Of a DNA stretch of 7,498 nt, positions 1 to 5,350 are shown in pieces. The number at the start of each line of letters is the position of its first letter. Position 1 is the first letter of the stretch. The position numbers and the translations under genes were made by a program. Below the pieces are notes generated by a model. The model was not told where the DNA came from and ran no database searches. It saw only the letters and a program-made list of their open reading frames with translations. Source of the stretch: an uncultured Lachnospiraceae bacterium (GTDB lineage: Bacteria > Bacillota > Clostridia > Lachnospirales > Lachnospiraceae); assembly GCA_937915975.1 (NCBI GenBank), contig CALGGL010000222.1, forward strand, positions 1 through 7,498, given 5' to 3'.

Positions 1-46
1 CCAATCCCCAATCCCCAATCCCCAATCCCCAATCCCCAATCCCCAA
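1..46. repeat. Telomere-like tandem array of the 7-mer CCCCAAT
   Basis: Five perfect CCCCAAT units occupy 6-40, with a partial CCAAT at 1-5 and a final CCCCAA at 41-46, after which the sequence becomes an A/T run. The array lies at the very end of the window and the C-rich strand reads 5' to 3' inward, so the G-rich strand (ATTGGGG) would form the 3' end, as expected of a chromosome terminus. Known ciliate telomeres are C4A2 or C4A4 on this strand; the unit here is C4A2 plus T. That it is a telomere, and probably of a ciliate, is inferred from unit type, terminal position and orientation. Confidence 0.8.
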
Positions 47-245
47 AAAATGTTATTTTTATGGATGTTAATAAAAAATTAAATTTTTTAAATTTAAAAA
101 AAAAATAAAAAAATTATCATAAATCAACAAAATTATAGAATTAATCAAAGTTCAATTAAAGATAAGAAAGAACATTTAAAATAATAAAATTATTTAATAA
201 TATACTCTATTTGCTTCCTTCATTTTTGAGATCTTTTTGAGATTG
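47..245. other. Subtelomeric AT-rich spacer
   Basis: About 200 bases between the telomere-like array and the stop codon of the first coiled-coil gene. It is almost wholly A and T with poly-A runs. I see no gene, RNA or repeat unit in it. It should contain the 3' untranslated region of the minus-strand gene ending at 246. The frame after that gene's TAA stays coding-like for about 12 codons before a TAG at 207-209 and then turns into low-complexity Ile/Leu/Asn. Confidence 0.5.
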
Positions 246-968
246 TTACAATTCCTTTTCCTTCTTAGCAATTGAAACTATTTTTTGGTCAAACATTGAA
301 ATCTTTTGGTCAAACAATGAAATTTTCTGGTCCAAAATAGCTTCCTTTTTTTTCACTTCTAATACTTTCTTCACTAATTGTTCATTCTCAGCCACTAATT
401 GTTTATTCTTAGCCACTAATTGTTTATTCTCAGCCACTAATTGTAAATTCTTAGCCACTAATTGTTCATTCTCAGCCACTAATTGTAAATTCTTAGCCAC
501 TAATTGTTCATTCTCAGCCACTAATTGTAAATTCTTAGAAGATAAATAAAAATTCCTGTCTGATAATGTTTTATTTCTAGTGACAAATTCTTCAGCTTTC
601 TTTACCAATTCTGAATAAGTAAATGAAGTTTTTTCAGGTTCTTCTTCTTTCTCTTTTGGTAATTTGTCTGATTCTATTACCATATCTAATGCTTGATTAT
701 TAACAGAGTTAACAGATTTTAAAAATGGATTTTCTTCTTGAACTTGAGCTATTAAAGCTTCCTTCTTTTCTTCATCAGATAGTATTTCATCAAGAATTTT
801 CGTGTTATCTTTGGGAATATTATCATCCATTGTTATATTTATATTATTGTTTGCGGAACTGATACTATAATTAAAGGAATATGTTTTTTTTTCCTTTTCG
901 CAACTTTGGTCATCAAAATAAATACTTTGATTTTTTGAGTTGACATTATTCTTTGGATTTTGGCTCAT
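246..968 (-). CDS. Asn/Lys/Glu-rich protein with an eight-heptad coiled-coil repeat
   Basis: A 240-residue protein starting at ATG 966-968 and ending at TAA 246-248. I do not recognise a family. The N-terminal 60 residues are Asn/Ser-rich and probably disordered; residues 61-130 are acidic and mixed. Residues 145-200 hold eight heptads of the form [KE]-N-x-Q-L-V-A, with Asn at every a position, Leu at every d position and Lys/Glu mostly alternating. Residues 212-232 hold three further heptads built on D-Q-K-I. There is no signal peptide or membrane segment. This predicts a long, self-associating alpha-helical rod, so a structural or cytoskeletal role is possible but not shown. All 17 Gln codons are CAA or CAG, which argues against TAA or TAG being Gln codons. 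There is no Shine-Dalgarno sequence upstream, and base composition matches a eukaryotic AT-rich genome rather than the bacterial genes at the right. Confidence 0.72.
   Translation of the reverse strand: MSQNPKNNVNSKNQSIYFDDQSCEKEKKTYSFNYSISSANNNINITMDDNIPKDNTKILDEILSDEEKKEALIAQVQEENPFLKSVNSVNNQALDMVIESDKLPKEKEEEPEKTSFTYSELVKKAEEFVTRNKTLSDRNFYLSSKNLQLVAENEQLVAKNLQLVAENEQLVAKNLQLVAENKQLVAKNKQLVAENEQLVKKVLEVKKKEAILDQKISLFDQKISMFDQKIVSIAKKEKEL
273..335 (-). repeat. Three tandem 21-bp units encoding D-Q-K-I heptads
   Basis: Near the C-terminus of the same gene, residues 212-232 read as three heptads starting D-Q-K-I, with variable residues after it. The plus-strand core tggtcaaacaatgaaat recurs with small changes at about 21-bp spacing. 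It is a second, independent 21-bp expansion in one gene and continues the helical register toward the C-terminus. Confidence 0.7.
369..536 (-). repeat. Eight tandem 21-bp units encoding coiled-coil heptads
   Basis: Within the first coiled-coil gene, a 21-bp unit (plus-strand core agccactaattg) is repeated eight times in frame. Units differ mainly at the codons giving Glu, Lys or Leu, and in part of the array they alternate in a 42-bp, 14-residue higher-order pattern. Near-identity at synonymous positions indicates recent duplication or homogenisation rather than ancient repeats, so the number of units is likely to vary between copies or strains. Confidence 0.85.
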
Positions 969-1349
969 ATTGTTATATTTAAATTCATAATAAAGATTTT
1001 CACTATATAAAAAATTTTTTGTCTATTTTCGATTTAAATTTAATTAGAAAAAAAATACATTTGTTTTTTATTCTTATGAAAATATATAATTTTTATTTTT
1101 ATATATTCAAAAACAAAATAATTTTTTAATTATTTTAATAATTTAATAGTTATAAAAAGAATATATCATTTTTGCAATAAATAATCCCTCAATTTTATTA
1201 TTTTAAAATTAGTATTATTGATGAGAAATGTACCTGTTTTATATAAAGAAAAAAGAAAAAGAGAAAAACACAAATATATTAATAATATTTATTAATATAT
1301 ATTTAATATTGCAACTATGAATAATTAGAATAATATAATAAATAAAAAT
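969..1349. other. AT-rich intergenic spacer between two minus-strand genes
   Basis: About 380 bases of nearly pure A/T with no supported gene. Both flanking genes are read leftward, so this stretch should carry the 3' end of the gene stopping at 1350 and the promoter of the gene starting at 968. The frame past the TAA at 1350-1352 turns at once into Ile/Tyr/Phe low complexity, which supports that TAA as a real stop. I see no convincing promoter motif, hairpin or RNA gene. Confidence 0.5.
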
Positions 1350-2222
1350 TTATTTGGAAAATAAACTTTCCATGGTATCTAATTTTTTAATAATAGCATC
1401 TTGTATACTTTTTAATCTTCTATTCTCATTTTCTAAATTATTACTTTTGACTCTTAATTCATTTATTTTTTTCTCATAATCATCAATTAAATCTGATTTT
1501 ACTTCATCGAATCTTTCTTTATAATCTTCAAATTGTTGTTTTAAATTATTTATATATTCATCTCCTTTTTTATCTTGTAAAGCTTTAATATTATCAAATT
1601 TCATTTTTAAATCAAATATTTCAATTTTATTATCTTTTATTTCATTTTCTAATTTTTTATTCTTTTCTAAAACAATTTCATATTGTTCATGAATTTTTTC
1701 ATTTCTTTGTCTTTCAATTTTTTCGAATTCTTTCAAAAAGAAATCGTTACTTTCTTTCATTTGCTTATAATATATGGTATAATCTCTATTACCTATTTCA
1801 TCCAAAGTTTTTTTTTGTTTATTAAAATTATCTTCTAATTCTTTATATTTCTTTTCTAAAACTTCTTTCTCTTTTGTTAAACTTTTTATTTTATTTTGTA
1901 ATTCTTCATAACTATCTTCTAAAATTTTTCTTATTAAAATAGCATTTTCAAGAACATCATTAACTTCATTTTTTAATACTATTTTAACTTTATCAGCTAA
2001 ATTCGATTTTATTTGTAATTTTTTATTAATTAATTCTAATAAAGGATCAAATATATGCATATTATATATATAAAATAATTCCCTTATTTTTTCAAATATT
2101 TCTTTAAAAAATTCTTCTTCTTCATAATCAAAGTTCAAAAAATCACTAAATTTCCTCATTTCATTTATTTTTTTTCTTACATCTTTAACAATTTCAATAG
2201 ATATTTCTTTCTCACTGGACAT
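1350..2222 (-). CDS. Long coiled-coil protein, possibly the C-terminal part of a split gene
   Basis: The first ATG in the frame is at 2220-2222 and gives 290 residues ending at TAA 1350-1352. The open frame itself reaches up to codon 2376-2378, directly after an in-frame TAA at 2379-2381, and reads as sensible acidic protein all the way. The true product may therefore start upstream and be one with the next gene. The first 90 or so residues are a helical, Phe/Ile-rich region; from about residue 100 to the end the sequence is Lys/Glu/Leu/Asn-rich with regular hydrophobic spacing, a long coiled coil. There is no signal peptide, membrane span or catalytic motif. I do not recognise the family. 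A structural or scaffold role is only a guess. A TTG at 2247-2249 also opens the frame but is not a plausible eukaryotic start. Confidence 0.65.
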   Translation of the reverse strand: MSSEKEISIEIVKDVRKKINEMRKFSDFLNFDYEEEEFFKEIFEKIRELFYIYNMHIFDPLLELINKKLQIKSNLADKVKIVLKNEVNDVLENAILIRKILEDSYEELQNKIKSLTKEKEVLEKKYKELEDNFNKQKKTLDEIGNRDYTIYYKQMKESNDFFLKEFEKIERQRNEKIHEQYEIVLEKNKKLENEIKDNKIEIFDLKMKFDNIKALQDKKGDEYINNLKQQFEDYKERFDEVKSDLIDDYEKKINELRVKSNNLENENRRLKSIQDAIIKKLDTMESLFSK

Positions 2223-2378
2223 TTTTGAACTATCATCAACACTTCTCAAAGAAGAATAATATTTAGTTTTGGCCTGTTTTGATTCATATATTGTTTTTCC
2301 TTCTTCTTTGGATTCTTCCTCTTCATTTATTATTATTTCTGAATTTTGAGAATTCTTTTTTGATAGTGGTAAAAGACC

Positions 2379-3089
2379 TTAATTTAAATTTTCATTTTCA
2401 TTTTGATTTATTGGAAAACTTGAACTTATTAAAGATTGAAGAGAATTATTACTCAAATTTATATCATTATTATTAATATTATTATCTGAATTGATTAAAA
2501 CATCTAAAAGATATTTAATATTTACTATTTGCGATAAATTAGTTTTGTAATTTTTTGAAAATTTAGTTTTTGAATCGAAATTTTGTATATTTATTAAAAA
2601 AAATAAATCGTCTAATTTTTCTAATAATAATTTAAGTGTATAATTCTCTAAAGCAATTTCACTTATTAATAAATCTTTATCATCATTAATATTATATTCT
2701 TGAAATAAGTTATTTATATTTAAAGATTTGACTCTGATAGAAGCCATTGCGTCTTTTGTATCTATTTCTAAATTTTTTTTTATCGAATTTATTTTTTTAT
2801 TAAAGTCTTTATTATATAATAAAAGATTTTCTCTTTCTTGAGAAAAGAATATTAAAATTTGTTTTATTTTGTTTAAATAGGAATCTATTTGAAAAATATC
2901 TGATTTAAATATACTTTGATTTGTTGAATTGAAATCTGATGAAGTAATAAAGGATGGTTTATTCGTATTATTAAAGCCACTATTTATTTCAATATGAGAA
3001 AATAATTTTTTATTATTAGCTTTGGCTCTTTTTTGTTTGAAAAAATCCATTGTCGTTTTTACATTTGTGTTTGATTTTTTATTTTCCAT
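2379..3089 (-). CDS. Asn/Lys-rich hypothetical protein, possibly the N-terminal part of a split gene
   Basis: A 236-residue frame from ATG 3087-3089 to TAA 2379-2381, with a TAA two codons upstream that supports this start. The N-terminus is basic (K-Q-K-R-A-K around residue 18) and the middle (about 70-185) is predicted helical. The C-terminus is poly-Asn and Ser-rich, ending in N-E-N-E-N-L-N. I do not recognise a family. The stop is followed in the same frame by 342 more codons without interruption down to 1350, so this and the next coiled-coil frame may be one gene of about 579 codons. Composition matches the telomere side, not the bacterial side. Its start lies roughly 60-110 bases from the junction with bacterial DNA, so the native upstream sequence is largely missing. 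Confidence 0.6.
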   Translation of the reverse strand: MENKKSNTNVKTTMDFFKQKRAKANNKKLFSHIEINSGFNNTNKPSFITSSDFNSTNQSIFKSDIFQIDSYLNKIKQILIFFSQERENLLLYNKDFNKKINSIKKNLEIDTKDAMASIRVKSLNINNLFQEYNINDDKDLLISEIALENYTLKLLLEKLDDLFFLINIQNFDSKTKFSKNYKTNLSQIVNIKYLLDVLINSDNNINNNDINLSNNSLQSLISSSFPINQNENENLN

Positions 3090-3618
3090 TATTTATTTTA
3101 TAAACGCCTGTTTTTTTACTTCTATTACTTCCTGTAACTTGACCTAAAACAAATTTTCCTTTAAAATTTAGATTATATAAATCACTTAAATCCTTATATA
3201 CAATAATACTTGCTTCGGTATTTACAGCTTCTCCAATCCTGTATCTTCTTATAACCGCTTTTAGCCTTGACATAAGCTCCTTTACATGAAACGGCTTTGT
3301 TATATAGTCATCCGCACCAAGGTCAAGTCCCTGAACAATATTTATCTCATCGGACATTGCAGTTAAAAATATAACAGGGACTTCACTTCCCTTTTCCCTT
3401 AAAACTTTCAGTAAATCAAATCCGTTTCCATCCGGAAACATAACATCAAATACACATACGAGATTATTTTCATTATCGGAAATTTTAGATATATATGCTT
3501 TTCCCTCATTAAAAGTAGAGATATGAGTCACCTCATATCCCTCGCTTTTTAATGAATATTCAATTCCCATTGCCAAAGAGGCGTCATCCTCAAGTAATAA
3601 AATTCTTACAGGCATCAT
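3079..3618 (-). CDS. OmpR-family response regulator, receiver only, truncated at the junction
   Basis: Residues 5-127 form a complete CheY-like receiver: acidic pocket E-D-D at 10-12, phospho-acceptor Asp58 in F-D-V-M-F-P-D-G, Thr86, and Lys108 in the K-P-F motif. The alpha4-beta5-alpha5 face (G-A-D-D-Y-I-T-K-P-F) is typical of the OmpR/PhoB class, whose members carry a C-terminal winged helix and total about 220-240 residues. Here the linker ends near residue 144, and the last 35 or so residues are AT-rich sequence from the other genome, so the DNA-binding domain is absent. The start overlaps the TGA of the upstream gene as ATGA, with AAGGA as ribosome site; a second ATG directly follows and may be the one used. 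It is co-transcribed with the 189-aa gene. No histidine kinase is visible. In its home genome it is presumably a full transcription factor. Confidence 0.8.
   Translation of the reverse strand: MMPVRILLLEDDASLAMGIEYSLKSEGYEVTHISTFNEGKAYISKISDNENNLVCVFDVMFPDGNGFDLLKVLREKGSEVPVIFLTAMSDEINIVQGLDLGADDYITKPFHVKELMSRLKAVIRRYRIGEAVNTEASIIVYKDLSDLYNLNFKGKFVLGQVTGSNRSKKTGVYKINNGK
3150..3200. other. Junction between AT-rich eukaryote-like DNA and bacterial DNA
   Basis: To the right, codons, gene structure and protein families are bacterial. To the left, sequence is A/T-dominated and the conserved response-regulator sequence stops. The last residues that still read like an OmpR-family linker (I-I-V-Y-K-D-L) are encoded at about 3187-3207; after that no winged-helix domain follows. 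I see no transposase, inverted repeat, tRNA or attachment-site duplication at the join. The exact base cannot be fixed from one sequence. Confidence 0.7.
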
Positions 3619-4184
3619 TTTGTCCTTGTCAATCTTCTGTAAACTATCTTCAGTTCTTTCTCATCTATATCATAATATACTGCCTTAATTATATCATACG
3701 GAATATCATATTTGACAAGAAGCTCGATTCTGTCAAATTCTTCCTTAAGCTTCTGACTTTCAAGATGAGCCAGGACCTTATTTTTAAGAATATTCTTATC
3801 GACTCTGTTCAAAGTTCCCCATACATAGTTAAAGGAAAGGTCGTCCGGAGTTTCTGAAAAGTCCTGATCCTGAATCTTAAGATTAACCTTTTTCTTCTTT
3901 CTGGTTATTCCATACTGTCTGTAAAGTTCTATATCCACCTCTCCCTCATCGGCAGCGCTATTATTACCGTTACTGAGTGAAAGCGGTGTTTCCTCACGAT
4001 ATGTATATACTGACTTTACATATCCGAGAACCTCCTTGATTTTTTCCTCATCAAGATCCTCTGTAGCAGCTATTCCATAGCAGTCATAACTCTTATATCT
4101 GATTGAAAGATATCCCTCAGGCAAAAGCTTTGCCGTGAAATCTCCATCAACAATTGTCTTTAAAGCACAATCCTTTTCAAGCAT
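3615..4184 (-). CDS. Conserved-looking hypothetical protein upstream of a response regulator
   Basis: A 189-residue soluble protein; I do not recognise the family. The ATG at 4182-4184 is chosen because GGAGGT lies 6 bases upstream (4191-4196). An in-frame ATG at 4203-4205 would add 7 residues but has no ribosome site and sits almost at the predicted transcript start. Residues 1-75 look like a small alpha/beta domain. A Ser/Asn/Asp/Glu-rich linker covers about 80-100, a basic K-K-K-K patch lies near 105, and the C-terminal 65 residues are a charged helical region. No signal peptide, membrane span, HisKA/HATPase or helix-turn-helix motif is evident. Its TGA overlaps the response regulator's ATG, so the two are translationally coupled and probably work in one pathway. 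It does not look like the sensor kinase such regulators usually pair with. Confidence 0.75.
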   Translation of the reverse strand: MLEKDCALKTIVDGDFTAKLLPEGYLSIRYKSYDCYGIAATEDLDEEKIKEVLGYVKSVYTYREETPLSLSNGNNSAADEGEVDIELYRQYGITRKKKKVNLKIQDQDFSETPDDLSFNYVWGTLNRVDKNILKNKVLAHLESQKLKEEFDRIELLVKYDIPYDIIKAVYYDIDEKELKIVYRRLTRTK

Positions 4185-4190
4185 TACTGT

Positions 4191-4196
4191 ACCTCC
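4191..4196 (-). promoter_or_regulatory. Shine-Dalgarno site fixing the 189-aa gene's start
   Basis: The minus strand reads GGAGGT followed by 6 bases and ATG at 4182-4184. This near-perfect site decides the downstream ATG over the one at 4205. Confidence 0.8.
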
Positions 4197-4217
4197 ACAA
4201 ACCATACATTAGTAAAA

Positions 4218-4245
4218 ATTTTAACATATATACAAGGTTTGTCAA
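4218..4245 (-). promoter_or_regulatory. Sigma-A promoter of the hypothetical/response-regulator operon
   Basis: On the minus strand a consensus -35 TTGACA (4240-4245) is followed, after 16 bases, by TAAAAT (4218-4223) with an extended -10 TG one base upstream. Transcription would start near 4211, giving a leader of about 27 bases that just fits the GGAGGT ribosome site. This is the best promoter in the window and is typical of Firmicutes housekeeping promoters. Confidence 0.75.
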
Positions 4246-4273
4246 GATTACACTTTCATAGATTTGTAAATAT

Positions 4274-5140
4274 TTATTTTTTCTTTCTTATCATTGAATT
4301 TCCGAGTAATCTGCTGTTTTTTATCGTGCCTTTTTCATATGCGGACATAATTGAAGATATATTTGCATTCCTTCCGCTGATAATATTTTTACTTAAGCTT
4401 TTCCTGTTCGCAAGACCTCTTTGGCTGTTTAATCCCAGCATACGGTTCAAATAATTATTACGGCTGTTTAACATGGAATTTATATTGTTAAATCCGTTAT
4501 TTGTTGTCCTTGCCACACTTTCACCGAGATGCTCACCAATTGAAGCACCAAAGGTTTCGACAGCCGATATACCGTCTGTTCCCATTCCGTTGTAAGGAAT
4601 CTTTACAGCAAAATCTTCTTTGAAATACCCAAGAACCCACGCTTCATACTCAGGATCAGCTTTCATTGTTTCCCAACCCTCTTCGGATATATTAACTGTT
4701 ACATCATCATGAAGCTGACTTATATCCCGTGGAAGCTTATTAATTGTATCCATAATGTATTCCTTGTATTCATCCATAGTCATATCCTGATTGGATTTTT
4801 CCGGAGGGTAATTTTTCTTAACAGTTTTACCCTGCGCTAACATTCTCCTGACATTATAAGCTTCTTTAGGGTTTTTCCTTATAAACTCCTGAACTCCTCC
4901 TGTTTTAACTTTATCGGATAATGTTTTTGACGAATTATTAACCTTTGAGGATGGCTTAGTAGTGTTAAACTTGATTATTGACTTCTCATTATCAAAAAGA
5001 GCACTGCTTTTGTCTGTCTGCTTGCTTTGTGAAGTCTTAGTCTTTGAAACTGTTTTTTGTGCTTTGGCATTGCCGAAATTACCTCTTGCATAACTGTTGT
5101 AGTAGTTGTTAAGCATATTGTTATAAATCATATTGCTCAT
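4274..5140 (-). CDS. Hypothetical protein, Asn/Ser-rich ends with a conserved-looking acidic core
   Basis: A 288-residue protein from ATG 5138-5140, preceded by AAAGGAG with 8-base spacing (5149-5155); an ATG at 5162-5164 adds 8 residues but lies upstream of that site and is rejected. Residues 1-80 are low-complexity Asn/Tyr then Lys/Ser/Thr and probably disordered. Residues 80-215 form a folded core with E-E-G-W-E-T-M near 152, D-P-E-Y-E-A-W-V near 162 and a Gly-rich segment around 185-205. The last 65 residues are Asn/Arg/Ser-rich and end in R-K-K-K. No signal peptide or membrane span is seen. The core gives an impression of an uncharacterised clostridial family, but I cannot name one. It has its own ribosome site, is separated by 89 bases from the downstream operon with its own promoter, and is divergent from asnB. 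Confidence 0.75.
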   Translation of the reverse strand: MSNMIYNNMLNNYYNSYARGNFGNAKAQKTVSKTKTSQSKQTDKSSALFDNEKSIIKFNTTKPSSKVNNSSKTLSDKVKTGGVQEFIRKNPKEAYNVRRMLAQGKTVKKNYPPEKSNQDMTMDEYKEYIMDTINKLPRDISQLHDDVTVNISEEGWETMKADPEYEAWVLGYFKEDFAVKIPYNGMGTDGISAVETFGASIGEHLGESVARTTNNGFNNINSMLNSRNNYLNRMLGLNSQRGLANRKSLSKNIISGRNANISSIMSAYEKGTIKNSRLLGNSMIRKKK

Positions 5141-5148
5141 AGTTCTTT

Positions 5149-5155
5149 CTCCTTT
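5149..5155 (-). promoter_or_regulatory. Shine-Dalgarno site of the 288-aa protein
   Basis: The minus strand reads AAAGGAG, 8 bases before ATG 5138-5140. It selects this start over the in-frame ATG at 5162-5164, which has no comparable site. Confidence 0.75.
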
Positions 5156-5207
5156 CATTCTCATAAAAAAATCCGGTAAACTAAAGCTTACACATTGTAT
5201 TTCGACT

Positions 5208-5317
5208 TATAATTTTTATATACATTAAAAATGTTGCAGAAAGGAAAAAATTATGTGTAAATATAAACACCGTTGCATTTTAAAGAAAAACACATCCAAA
5301 CATAAAATGAATATAAT
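5208..5317 (+). promoter_or_regulatory. asnB: Candidate promoter region of asnB
   Basis: The 210-base gap between the divergent genes contains two exact TATAAT hexamers on the plus strand, at 5208-5213 and 5312-5317. The second would place a transcript start about 25-30 bases before the asnB ATG. Neither has a good TTGACA at 16-18 bases, so both are weak guesses in AT-rich sequence. No riboswitch, T-box or operator palindrome is recognisable, so regulation cannot be read from it. Confidence 0.3.
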
Positions 5318-5350
5318 AAAGAAAATACATGTGCTGATTCAGGTATATTT

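Noticed and set aside
1..46. CRISPR array or simple microsatellite
   Set aside because: There are no spacers between the 7-base units, and the terminal position and strand polarity fit a telomere better.
2223..2249. TTG at 2247-2249 as start of the coiled-coil gene
   Set aside because: There is no Shine-Dalgarno site and the left part is eukaryote-like, so a TTG start is implausible; ATG 2220-2222 or an upstream exon is better.
2279..2476. Plus-strand Leu/Phe-rich frame resembling a small membrane protein
   Set aside because: It lies opposite Asn/Lys/Glu-rich coding sequence, which automatically reads as Leu/Phe on the other strand.
246..3089. Ciliate genetic code with TAA/TAG = Gln in the left part
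   Set aside because: The Gln-rich 240-residue frame has 17 Gln codons, none TAA or TAG, and the frames past 1350 and 207 decay to Ile/Tyr/Leu low complexity. The two coding-like continuations are kept as findings, but a full reassignment does not fit.
3150..3200. Transposon or integrase-mediated insertion at the junction
   Set aside because: No transposase, inverted repeat, target duplication or tRNA is visible near the join.
3552..3857. Plus-strand 101-codon frame
   Set aside because: Antisense to the response regulator and the 189-aa gene, with no ribosome site and no recognisable domain.
4239..4454. Plus-strand 71-codon hydrophobic frame
   Set aside because: Antisense shadow of the Asn/Lys-rich C-terminus of the 288-aa protein.
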